A stretch of 64,000 bases of DNA, from contig CAKSLI010000005.1 of NCBI GenBank assembly GCA_934466475.1, positions 62,001 through 126,000 on the forward strand. The letters run 5' to 3'. Source of the DNA: an uncultured Oscillospiraceae bacterium (GTDB lineage: Bacteria > Bacillota > Clostridia > Oscillospirales > Ruminococcaceae). The notes beneath the pieces were generated by a model. That model was not told the origin of the DNA, searched no databases, and saw nothing but the letters and a program-made list of their open reading frames with translations. How positions within the stretch are numbered: position 1 is the first letter of the stretch; each line of letters opens with the position of its first letter. Below are positions 26,295 through 34,696 of this stretch, in pieces. The position numbers and the translations under genes are program-made.

Positions 26295-27464
26295 TTACGC
26301 CTTCATGCGCTTCTTGTAGTCCGCCTTGATGTTCTCGAGGACAACGGCGTCCTGCTTGCGCTTCTCGCGCGCCTGGTCCTGAATCTGCTGAACCTCGTCG
26401 ATACCGTTGACGATAGTAGTCCAGGTCTCCTGGAGGGTCTCCACCTTTATCGAGGAGCCGGAAGCCATAGCCGCGATCTGCTTGCTCTGCGCAACGGTGT
26501 TCTGCGCGTTCTTCTTCAGCATCTCGTTGGTCTTTTCGTCCAGCGCCTGCATGGAGTCGGCGATTATGCGCTGGCGCTTCAGCATTATCGCCTGTGCGAG
26601 AGCCTGCTTGAACACCGGCATGGTGATGATGAACGCGGAGTTTATCTTTCTCACCAGGTTCAGGTTGGAGTACTCCATGGTCTTCAGCATGGGGACCGTC
26701 TGGATAGCCACGTTCTCAGCCACCTTGAGGTCCATTACCCTCTGGTCGAGGATCTCGCGCATCTGCGTCAGGTTCGACAGATCCATGCGGATCGTGCCGT
26801 CCTCCGGGTTCTCTGCGACTTTCTTCGTGTATTCCTCGATGTACTGGTCGAGCTCCTTTACCGCCTGCTCGCCTGCCATGATATACTTCACCAGCTCCTG
26901 GTAATAGCCGAGGTTAGCCTCGTACATGTTGTCGAGCTTGGTGTTCGCGTCGCCTATCTCAGCCTCGTACTTCTTCAGCTGGACGTATATCTTGTCCACC
27001 TCGGAGCCCATGGTCTCGTACTTGCCGATTATCTTCTCCAGCTTCTTCTTCAGGTTCCCGAAAAAGCCCGGCTTTTCGTCCTGTATCTCCTTGATGTCGA
27101 ACTTGTCCATGATGTTGGCAAGCTCCTTCAGCATGACGCCGGTGTCGTTCACCTGGTCTATCGTCATGGAGTTCAGCACCTGGTCGGAAGCCTTGGATAT
27201 CTCCTCAGCCGCCTCCGCGCCGAACTTCACGATCGTGTTGGAGTCGTTCAGGTTTATCGTGCTGACAAGGCGGTCGATGTCCGCGCTGGTAGCCAGCTGC
27301 TGCTTTATCTCCTCCGTCTTTACCTGAATATTGAAGTTCTTCGCTTCCTCGATCTGCACGTCAAGAGCCGCCTCCTGCGGATCCTTTGCCAGAGTCGGAG
27401 CGGTGGTCTGCTGGGGCTGCGCCGCGGGCTGCATCTGTGAGCCTGGTGTAAACTGTAATCCCAT
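26295..27464 (-). CDS. TelA/YceH toxic-anion resistance family protein
   Basis: Cytoplasmic coiled-coil-rich protein of the TelA family (PF05816), 389 residues. After a glutamine/proline-rich start it is mainly long helices: KKYEAEIGDANTKLDNMY and the conserved block NLVRKINSAFIITMPVFKQAL. Homologues are linked to tellurite and stress resistance and sit beside YceG and TerD proteins, as here. It begins five bases after the yceG-like stop. Confidence 0.93.
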   Translation of the reverse strand: MGLQFTPGSQMQPAAQPQQTTAPTLAKDPQEAALDVQIEEAKNFNIQVKTEEIKQQLATSADIDRLVSTINLNDSNTIVKFGAEAAEEISKASDQVLNSMTIDQVNDTGVMLKELANIMDKFDIKEIQDEKPGFFGNLKKKLEKIIGKYETMGSEVDKIYVQLKKYEAEIGDANTKLDNMYEANLGYYQELVKYIMAGEQAVKELDQYIEEYTKKVAENPEDGTIRMDLSNLTQMREILDQRVMDLKVAENVAIQTVPMLKTMEYSNLNLVRKINSAFIITMPVFKQALAQAIMLKRQRIIADSMQALDEKTNEMLKKNAQNTVAQSKQIAAMASGSSIKVETLQETWTTIVNGIDEVQQIQDQAREKRKQDAVVLENIKADYKKRMKA

Positions 27465-27469
27465 AATCG

Positions 27470-29647
27470 TTATCCTTTCCTGAACAGCCTGCCGAAAAAT
27501 CCGCTGTTCTTCGTTTCGGAGGGTATCCTGAACTTCGGCACCTCCAGGTCGTACATGAATTCGTTGAGTGTGTGCTCCTCGAATGCGTCCGCCGAAACGA
27601 ACGTCTCGAGGTTCTTATACCCCGTCGGGGTGTAGATCAGTATGTCAAAGCCGATGAGATTGCACAGCACGAGCTGTATGCACTCCTCCAGAGTGAAAGT
27701 CTGCTCCACCGCGTCTATCCATATCAGCTTCGGGAGCTGCTTCGTGAAATCGAACGCCTGGAGCGTCTTCATGAACTCCTTGTCCATGTTCAGCCCGTAG
27801 TGAAGCACCGAGCACATCAGCTCGTCCCCGGTCAGCTTCAGGAACCCGCTGTCCACCGCCTCCTGGAGCTTGAACAGGTACATGTCCTGTATCCTGTCCG
27901 GCAGGTAGCTGCACCGGTTCAGCGTGGAGCCCTTCAGCCGCTCGGTATCTATCTTCCCGTTGCGGTAGAAGCTCCTGTACGCCGACAGGTCGAGGTTCCC
28001 GGGCTGGGGGTCTTTCGCTTCCTTTACACGCAGGATGGTCTCCGGCGTGAGCCGCCCGCGTATCTCCTCCCAGTAGGCGGAAACATTGCCATCCTTTACG
28101 CCGCTTATCTTCGCGAAGATGTTCGGCACCGTCACCAGATTCCCGGAGGTGCCGAAGCCCTGCCGGAACCGCGCCTCCTGCTTCCAGAGAATGCCTATCT
28201 CCTCCAGAGTGGTTTTCAGCGTGACGGTCTGGCTGTTCGGGAACTGGAAGTCCCTGAATATCCCCGCGTCCCCGCCGTACAGCATGGTGTCGAGCTCCCG
28301 CTCAGCGGAATAGGCGACAGTCGCCATTTTCATCTTGACCGGCTTGTCGGGGTAGCTGCCGCTTTCGCGGCTCTGGGGCAGCTGGAATATCTGCATCCTG
28401 CCGCCCTGATTCTTGTCGATAACAAGGTCGAGAAGCTGCTTGTCCGGCGTGATGTAGATAACGTCGAACCCGCACCGGGACATGAAATTCAGGAAATACA
28501 GCTCCGACTGGGATATCGCGCCGTAGTACAGTATCACCGGGATATCCTCGTACTGCACCGCGTATTTCCGCGCCTGGGTGCAGCGGTACAGCCATGAGAT
28601 AAGCTTGCTGCCGTAGTTGAACGCCACCGTCTGGTTGCCGGTGTACAGCTCGTTCAGGAGCTTTCGCAGCTCCGTCTGCGCGAGAGCCGTGCGCACCGGG
28701 TCGCCGTTGAGCTTTATTTTCAGCGCGAGGTCGTCTATCATGTCGGAGGTGCTGTTCCTGGTCACGCTGCCGAGGAGCTTTATCTCGTCAGCCGTGGGGT
28801 TCGCAAGCGGCTTCTCGATGAAGATGAGCTGCTTTTTGCTCCCCGCGAAGCCCTCCTTGAATTTCAGCAGCATATTGCTGTAAACCGCCTCGTCGTCGTA
28901 GCCGATGAGCGCCGCGCAGTACACCGGGATAACTCCGTCCTCGGTGAACACGCCGCCGTTCTTTATCACGCGGGTGCGGCGGTCCGTCATGAAGTCCTCG
29001 AAGATACCCGCCGCCGTGGTGCTCAGCCGCTGGACCTTTCCCTCCACCTGACCGGCGGAGGCGCGCATTGCGGAGACCTGCTCCGCTTTCGTGAGGTCGA
29101 TATGCGCGAAATCTATCTGGAGCATCTCGTTTCTGGAGCCGCCGACAGTCTGCACGGCTTCCGCATGCGGGAATCTCTCAAAATCCTTGTCCATGCCGTA
29201 GGAAACGTAGATCACCTTCACCCCGGCAAGGCTCATGATATAGAGGAAAAACAGCTCCCGGAGCGTTCCCGCGCCGATGAACACCAGGCTCTCCGGTCTG
29301 ATCGAAAGGTACTTTATCAGCCAGCAGAGTATCACGTAATAGGTGTTCCTGCCGTTCATGCCGCAGAGGGACACCGCCTCCAGCAGAGCCGGAGTGAGCG
29401 CCTCCGCGCTGTAAGGCAGGCGCTGCGAGGAAAGCCAGCTTTTCAGCCCCGCCCCCACGGACTGCGCGTCCGTAATGTCCGCGGCGGCGTAGTCCGCGGC
29501 GGCGGTTATCTCCGTGGTTGAAGCCATGGGGATCTTGCCCTCGAAGAACAGCCCGCTCTTCTGCGCGGCGGCGAAGCTGCCGATAAGCATATTCCTGAAA
29601 ACATCGGCGTTGTCGTAGCCGGTATATCGTGTAAAATTCTGAGCCAT
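27470..29647 (-). CDS. YceG-family Ter-linked protein
   Basis: Protein of 725 residues matching the Bacillus YceG family found with TelA/YceH and TerD proteins (PF14266, proposed part of a biosynthetic module). It has two similar halves with NYGSKLISWLYRCTQ- and YVILCWLIKYLSIRP-type helices, each followed by a Rossmann-like VIYVSYGMDKDFERFP or VIYITPDKQLLDLV segment. No catalytic chemistry is known. ATG 29647 follows GAGAGGG. It is read between the beta-helix-TerD gene and telA. Confidence 0.85.
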   Translation of the reverse strand: MAQNFTRYTGYDNADVFRNMLIGSFAAAQKSGLFFEGKIPMASTTEITAAADYAAADITDAQSVGAGLKSWLSSQRLPYSAEALTPALLEAVSLCGMNGRNTYYVILCWLIKYLSIRPESLVFIGAGTLRELFFLYIMSLAGVKVIYVSYGMDKDFERFPHAEAVQTVGGSRNEMLQIDFAHIDLTKAEQVSAMRASAGQVEGKVQRLSTTAAGIFEDFMTDRRTRVIKNGGVFTEDGVIPVYCAALIGYDDEAVYSNMLLKFKEGFAGSKKQLIFIEKPLANPTADEIKLLGSVTRNSTSDMIDDLALKIKLNGDPVRTALAQTELRKLLNELYTGNQTVAFNYGSKLISWLYRCTQARKYAVQYEDIPVILYYGAISQSELYFLNFMSRCGFDVIYITPDKQLLDLVIDKNQGGRMQIFQLPQSRESGSYPDKPVKMKMATVAYSAERELDTMLYGGDAGIFRDFQFPNSQTVTLKTTLEEIGILWKQEARFRQGFGTSGNLVTVPNIFAKISGVKDGNVSAYWEEIRGRLTPETILRVKEAKDPQPGNLDLSAYRSFYRNGKIDTERLKGSTLNRCSYLPDRIQDMYLFKLQEAVDSGFLKLTGDELMCSVLHYGLNMDKEFMKTLQAFDFTKQLPKLIWIDAVEQTFTLEECIQLVLCNLIGFDILIYTPTGYKNLETFVSADAFEEHTLNEFMYDLEVPKFRIPSETKNSGFFGRLFRKG

Positions 29648-29660
29648 TCTATCCCTCTCG

Positions 29661-30947
29661 TCAGCCGCTGACCTCAATGCCGTAGCGGTTGCAAAGCTTC
29701 ACAAGGCCGTCCCGGTACCCCGCGCCTACCGCCGAGATACGCCACTCGCCCTTGTATATGTAGAATTCCGCGGCGACCACGGTGACCTCCCCGGAAAGCC
29801 CCTCAAGGTCGAACTGCACGCGCTCCTTTCCGCCGGCGAAAAGCGAGAATCTCGGCTCCGCCACCAGCGAGAAGTTTTTCGCGGAGTTCCCGGAGTACAC
29901 CGAGTACGCCACGGTTATGCGCTTCACGTTGTCGTCCACCTTCGTGAAATCCACGCTGACCCGCCCGTCGTCCGGGTGGTAGCGCACCGCGCCGTCCGGG
30001 GAAAGCTCGTTGCCGAAGAACACCAGCCCGCCGTCCCCGAAGGACTGCTCCTTTTCATTCAGCATGAAAACGTAGGGGTCTATGTCCAGCTCCCCGAGCT
30101 TCCGCCCGGTGAGGAACACATCGCAGGAGCGCCCCACATACTGCGCCAGCGGAACGCGCTGTCCCTTTTTCAGCACGAGAAGCGGCGCGTTTTCCGGGAG
30201 GGGCGCCGCTCCCACGTCGGTGATAACGTCCGTGGAGGGCTTCCGCGCCTCCGGAAAGCTCCCCGGAGCCTGCGGCTGGTTCAGCGTGAGCGTGATATTG
30301 CCGCCCACGGCGGGAGCCGTGCTCCTGTCCACCGGCTGAGCCGTGAATATCACGCGGTCCCTGACAGCGGGCGCGCCCGCTGAGAATCTGCCGCAGAGGT
30401 AGATCCTCCGGCGGAGCTTTGATTCCACCAGTATCTCCGTATACACAAGCGCGGGAGAGCCGGAGCCCGTGACGGTGAGCGCCACCTCGCTCCTTCCCGC
30501 CGGGATATTCTCCGGGGTGAAGCGTATTCCCGCCGCATTGCAGACTAGCCGCGCCGCCGCCGGAATATCCACGGTCATGCGGAACGTGTTTTCGCCGTCC
30601 GCCGAGAGCTCGCCGAGCTGTAACGTCCTGGGTATCTCCGGGATACCGTCCTCGCCGCCGAAGCCCCTTACGGAGCCCAGCACCTCGATATTCGCCGCCC
30701 GAACCGGGCAGAGCGCCTCTATCGCGGTCTCGGAGATGTCGCCCTCGGTTATCTCCACGCGCAGCCCTTCCAGAGCTGCCCCCGGGGAGGTCACGGTGAT
30801 AACGCTGCCGTGCTTCGCCCATACGGTGGTGTTGTTCCCGCGGAGGGTCATGGGCCTGCTTATTACAACGGGGCCCTCGAACTCCCCTGGAGGGAGCGCG
30901 GCAGTGCCGCCTGCGGGGGTGCCCGCTATTATTTCGCTGAGCGTCAC
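29661..30947 (-). CDS. TerD-domain protein with an N-terminal beta-helix-like domain
   Basis: 428 residues with GTG start at 30947 (AAGGGGG upstream). Residues about 1-80 look like a right-handed beta-helix start (TAALPPGEFEGPVVISRP, TLRGNNTTVWA). Residues 90-210 form a second beta-rich region. The C-terminal ~190 residues are a TerD domain (KKGQRVPLAQYVG, LDIDPYVFMLNE, VDFTKVDDNVKRITVAYSVY, EFYIYKGEWRISAVG). The usual acidic metal loop GDGDDE is replaced by HPDDGRVS. It lies between yceG and a canonical TerD gene. Confidence 0.8.
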   Translation of the reverse strand: MTLSEIIAGTPAGGTAALPPGEFEGPVVISRPMTLRGNNTTVWAKHGSVITVTSPGAALEGLRVEITEGDISETAIEALCPVRAANIEVLGSVRGFGGEDGIPEIPRTLQLGELSADGENTFRMTVDIPAAARLVCNAAGIRFTPENIPAGRSEVALTVTGSGSPALVYTEILVESKLRRRIYLCGRFSAGAPAVRDRVIFTAQPVDRSTAPAVGGNITLTLNQPQAPGSFPEARKPSTDVITDVGAAPLPENAPLLVLKKGQRVPLAQYVGRSCDVFLTGRKLGELDIDPYVFMLNEKEQSFGDGGLVFFGNELSPDGAVRYHPDDGRVSVDFTKVDDNVKRITVAYSVYSGNSAKNFSLVAEPRFSLFAGGKERVQFDLEGLSGEVTVVAAEFYIYKGEWRISAVGAGYRDGLVKLCNRYGIEVSG

Positions 30948-30984
30948 AGCCTGAACGCCCCCTTTCCGGAATCAAATTTCTATA

Positions 30985-31208
30985 AGACTGCCGAGAAATC
31001 GTCAGATGCAAGGAATCAGCGTAACGGCTAGGCTATCAAAGTGTTGCCCTTGATTGCCCGACATCGTGGTCTGTCGGTCAACCCCTCCGGCGCTTCGCGC
31101 CACCTCCCCCACCGGGGGAGACACGGGCTTGGGGGCAACACCACAAACATCGTGTTTGTGCCTGCCGTTATGCTGATGACGCCGCAGATGGCGGTTTATC
31201 GGCAGTCT
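30985..31208. mobile_element. Family C hairpin element, copy C1
   Basis: The ends are long imperfect inverted repeats of about 49 bp, beginning AGACTGCCGAGAAATCG on the left and (reverse complement of the right end) AGACTGCCGATAAACCG, both continuing to ATCAGC and TAACGGC. Inside is a second inverted repeat, GTGTTGCC/GGCAACAC, and a GCGCTTCGCGC hairpin. No target duplication is visible. It fills the gap between two TerD genes of the island. Confidence 0.65.
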
Positions 31209-31213
31209 GCTCT

Positions 31214-31798
31214 TTAAACGTTAACGCCGTATGCCCTGCAAAGAGCTTCCAGTCCGCCCTGATAGCCTGCGGCCACCGCGTTGAACTTCCAGTCGCCGTT
31301 GTAGCGGTATATCTCGCATACTACGAGGGCTGTCTCAATGGAGAACTCCTCCATGAGGTCGAAGTGGATGACCTCCTCGCCGTTAACATCGTCCGGGCTG
31401 TCTATCTTGACAACTCTTACATACGCGTTGGAGACCTGACCGAAGTTCTGTCCCCTGCTCTGCGCGTCAAAGATTGTGACTGCAACCGCGATCTTGTCTA
31501 TCTCCGGCGGGATCTTAGTGAAGTCGATGATTATAGCCTCGTCGTCGCCGTCGCCCTCGCCGGTGCGGTTGTCGCCGGTGTGGACTACCGCGCCGTTCCT
31601 GCCGTTCAGGTTGTTGTAGAATATGAAGTCCTCGTCACGGAGAACCTTTCCGTTTGCGCCCAGCATGAATACGCTTGCGTCCAGGTCGAAGTCGTTGCCG
31701 CCGTCATACCGGTTAGTATCCCAGCCGAGTCCTATCCTTGCCAGAGTTACCGCCTTGTCCAGGCTTACGCGCTGTCCCTTAGAAAGATTTACTGCCAT
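31214..31798 (-). CDS. TerD-family stress protein
   Basis: Canonical single-domain TerD, 194 residues. It starts AVNLSKGQRVSLDK and carries the calcium-binding loops DFDLDASVFML and GEGDGDDEAI, and ends with GDWKFNAVAAGYQGG. TerD proteins bind Ca2+ and act in stress and tellurite resistance networks at the inner membrane face. AAGGAGG precedes ATG 31798. It is downstream of the P-type ATPase gene, separated by a hairpin. Confidence 0.95.
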   Translation of the reverse strand: MAVNLSKGQRVSLDKAVTLARIGLGWDTNRYDGGNDFDLDASVFMLGANGKVLRDEDFIFYNNLNGRNGAVVHTGDNRTGEGDGDDEAIIIDFTKIPPEIDKIAVAVTIFDAQSRGQNFGQVSNAYVRVVKIDSPDDVNGEEVIHFDLMEEFSIETALVVCEIYRYNGDWKFNAVAAGYQGGLEALCRAYGVNV

Positions 31799-31879
31799 TT
31801 TGATTTCCTCCTTAAAATTTCAGATGTGCCCCGCTCATCGGGTGTGTTATGTTCAGCCGCGCGGAATGCGCCGCCGTGT

Positions 31880-31910
31880 TATCTCCGGCACCGTTACGCC
31901 GCCGGAGATA
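31880..31910 (-). terminator. intercistronic hairpin between ATPase and terD
   Basis: Perfect ten-base stem TATCTCCGGC/GCCGGAGATA with an 11-base loop and no T-run. It may partly terminate or process the transcript. Confidence 0.45.
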
Positions 31911-31919
31911 CGGGTCAGT

Positions 31920-34670
31920 TTACCTGCCGGAGACCGCCTTTGCGATCGCCTTTCTGATGAGATCCACCGGAATAATGGATATCGCCATTATCAGCACCAG
32001 CAGCCACTCTGTGCCGTTAAGTCCGTGGCAGCCGAGTATCTCGCCGACAGCCGGAACAGCCAGACCGATATAGGTCATGGCGATCTGAACGGCGGCGATT
32101 ATGCCGAATACGGTAAGGAATCCCTTGTTCCTTGAAAGGTTGTCGAAAAGATTCATCTTTTCGGTTCTTGCATTGAAGCCGTTGAATACTGCGATGAAGA
32201 TGAAGAACGCGAAGTACGCTGTCGTCAGGAAGATATGCGCGTCACCCTCGATCGAGCCCGACCTCAGCCAGCCCCAGGATTCGAGCATTGCAGCGCCGTC
32301 AGCGTCAACGATCTTTTCACCGAGGAGCAGCATTGTAATGGAAAGAATGAACGTCCAGCCTGCGCCGACGATTATCTCGCTCATCATGTTCCTGCTGATG
32401 ATGTGCTCTGTTCTCTTCTTGGGCTTCTCCTTCATGAATCTGGAGAGAGCCGGCTCGCCGCCGAATGCAAGCGCCGCAAGCGTATCCATTACGAGGTTTA
32501 CCCACAGTATCTGGATAACGTTGAGCGGGGAGGCAAGGTCGAGCAGCGGGCAGATGAACGAGATCAGAACCGCCGCAACGTTTATGGTGAGCTGGAAGAT
32601 GATGAACTTCCTTATGGAGTTGAAAATAGTGCGTCCGTAAAGGATAGCCTTGTCAATGGAGCTGAAATTGTCGTCCAGGATAACAATGTCGCTGGCTTCC
32701 TTTGCGACTTCCGTGCCGCCGCCCATTGCGAAGCCAACGTCCGCCTTCTTCAGCGCCGGGGAGTCGTTTACGCCGTCTCCGGTCATGCCCGCAACGAGGT
32801 CAAGTTCCTGCGCAAGGCGCACCAGGCGGCTCTTGTCGGAGGGCAGCGCCCTTGCGATAACGCGGATATCCGGCAGCTTCTGCTTTATCTCCTCATCGGA
32901 GAGCTGCGCCAGCTCATCAGAGGTCAGCACGATGTCGCTTTCCTTTTCGAGCAGGCCTGCGTCCTTTGCGATAGCGACTGCGGTCTCCCGGCGGTCGCCG
33001 GTGATCATGACTACCTGGACGCCCGCGCCCTTTACCTCGCGGATAGCGGTCACGGACTCCGGACGTACCTCGTCGCGGATTCCGACAGCGCCTACCAGCG
33101 TCCAGTTATTGCCCTCGGGCAGAGCCTCGCCGCCGAGTGCGTCGTCGCTGGTAGCTATTGCAAGCACGCGGATAGCGCGGCCTGCGAGCTCGTCTATCTT
33201 TGCGTTGAGCTTCTGCATGTCAAACGGCTGCTTTTCGCCGTTCTGGTCGTAATATGTCGCGCAGCGCTGGAGTATCTTTTCCGGCGCGCCCTTGATGAGC
33301 GTTATCTTCTTCGCGCCGTCTACCTGGGTCGCGGAGTACTTGTTCGTGGAATTGAACGGTATATTGCCGACTGCGGTGATACCGTCCTGCTTTGCTCCGT
33401 CAATGTCGAAGCCCAGGATAGCGCGCTCGGTCGCGTTGCCGCCGATGACCCTGCGCCCGCTTCCCTCGCCGCTGACCATAGACAGCGTGTTGTGCTGGAT
33501 AGAAAGGGACAGCATATCGTGGAGCCCGCTTCCGAGCTCGTTTATGCTCCTGAATTCCTGCACGTCTCCGGTGATGAACGAAACAGCCTCCAGCTTGCCC
33601 TTGGTGATCGTGCCCGTCTTATCGGAGAACAGGATGTTCAGGGAGCCTGCGGTCTCGATTCCGGCTACTTTTCTTACAAGGACGTTGTCCTTGAGCATTT
33701 TGCCCATGTTCTGCGCGGAAACTATCGCTATCATCAGCGGGAGTCCCTCCGGGACCGCCATTACGATGATGATTACCGCCAGCATTACCGCGTTGATGAG
33801 CGCCTCAACGAGGGGCAGCCACTGGAATACTCCGTCCGCCATGAAGAACGCCGCCGGGTCGAACCCGGTGTCCATGAAAATGGTCTTGAACAGCATTGCG
33901 ACCGCGATCGCGATACCGCCGATATAGCCGAACTTGGAGATCCCGTCCGCAAGCTTTCCGAGCTTGACCTTGAGCGGGGTCTCGCGGTCGTCGTCGGTCT
34001 GGAGCTCGCTTGCGATCTTGCCGTAAACGGACTTGTCGCCGACTACCGTGACCTGCATTACCGCGTTGCCGGAACATACCACTGCTCCGCGGAAGACCTT
34101 GTGCTCGTTGTCGAAATTGATGTTCTCATCGGTATCCGTCCAGCCCTCGGGAACGGCTTCTTTCCTTGCCTCGCGGCTCTCGCCGTTGAGCACGGACTGG
34201 TCTACCTTGATGTCGCCGTCGATGATGATGCCGTCCGCTGGTATCTTATCGCCGGACTGGAGCAGGATAGCGTCCCCGACAACGATGTCGTTTATTGCGA
34301 CCTCGGTGATGTCTCCGTTGCGGTAGACCTTGCACATGATGCGGGAGGCCTCTTCCTGGAGCTTCTGGAACGCGTTCTCATTGTTGTACTCGGATATGGT
34401 GGAGACCAGCGTTGCCAGCATTATCGCAACAAGGATTCCAAGCGGCTCGTACCACTCGGGAGCGCCGCTCTTGATAACCCCGGCAAGGCCAAGTATCCAC
34501 AGCAGGACGTTCACGCCCAGCGCCACGAGGAGTATCTTTATCATCGGGTCGCCAAGGTTTCCCCTGAGCTTATCCCAGAAGCTCTCGGAAGCCTGCTCGG
34601 TCATGCTGTTGTCGCCGTATTTCTTCCGGGACTCCTCAGCCTGGCTGTCTGTTAAGCCAAAATTCTTCAT
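31920..34670 (-). CDS. P-type cation ATPase, calcium-pump type
   Basis: P2-type ATPase of 916 residues, most like bacterial PMCA/SERCA Ca2+ pumps. It has the N-terminal cation ATPase domain (GLTDSQAEESRKKYGDN), the TGES-like loop NGESREARK, the PEGLP membrane motif, the phosphorylated Asp350 in DKTGTITKGK, KGAPE in the nucleotide domain and GDGVNDSPALKKADVG. ATG 34670 with AAGGAG is preferred. Placed after the kinase gene, it could link calcium to the TerD proteins. The ion is inferred. Confidence 0.93.
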   Translation of the reverse strand: MKNFGLTDSQAEESRKKYGDNSMTEQASESFWDKLRGNLGDPMIKILLVALGVNVLLWILGLAGVIKSGAPEWYEPLGILVAIMLATLVSTISEYNNENAFQKLQEEASRIMCKVYRNGDITEVAINDIVVGDAILLQSGDKIPADGIIIDGDIKVDQSVLNGESREARKEAVPEGWTDTDENINFDNEHKVFRGAVVCSGNAVMQVTVVGDKSVYGKIASELQTDDDRETPLKVKLGKLADGISKFGYIGGIAIAVAMLFKTIFMDTGFDPAAFFMADGVFQWLPLVEALINAVMLAVIIIVMAVPEGLPLMIAIVSAQNMGKMLKDNVLVRKVAGIETAGSLNILFSDKTGTITKGKLEAVSFITGDVQEFRSINELGSGLHDMLSLSIQHNTLSMVSGEGSGRRVIGGNATERAILGFDIDGAKQDGITAVGNIPFNSTNKYSATQVDGAKKITLIKGAPEKILQRCATYYDQNGEKQPFDMQKLNAKIDELAGRAIRVLAIATSDDALGGEALPEGNNWTLVGAVGIRDEVRPESVTAIREVKGAGVQVVMITGDRRETAVAIAKDAGLLEKESDIVLTSDELAQLSDEEIKQKLPDIRVIARALPSDKSRLVRLAQELDLVAGMTGDGVNDSPALKKADVGFAMGGGTEVAKEASDIVILDDNFSSIDKAILYGRTIFNSIRKFIIFQLTINVAAVLISFICPLLDLASPLNVIQILWVNLVMDTLAALAFGGEPALSRFMKEKPKKRTEHIISRNMMSEIIVGAGWTFILSITMLLLGEKIVDADGAAMLESWGWLRSGSIEGDAHIFLTTAYFAFFIFIAVFNGFNARTEKMNLFDNLSRNKGFLTVFGIIAAVQIAMTYIGLAVPAVGEILGCHGLNGTEWLLVLIMAISIIPVDLIRKAIAKAVSGR

Positions 34671-34696
34671 GCTCTTCTCTCCTTTTTCAGCCGGGA

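Noticed and set aside
31045..31145. Inner GTGTTGCC/GGCAACAC repeat as a second family B element
   Set aside because: The arms point the opposite way from the family B ends, only eight bases match, and no target duplication is present.
32235..34655. A plus-strand open frame of about 800 codons
   Set aside because: It is the antisense of the P-type ATPase gene, has no RBS or domain, and follows from the high-GC codon pattern of the real gene.
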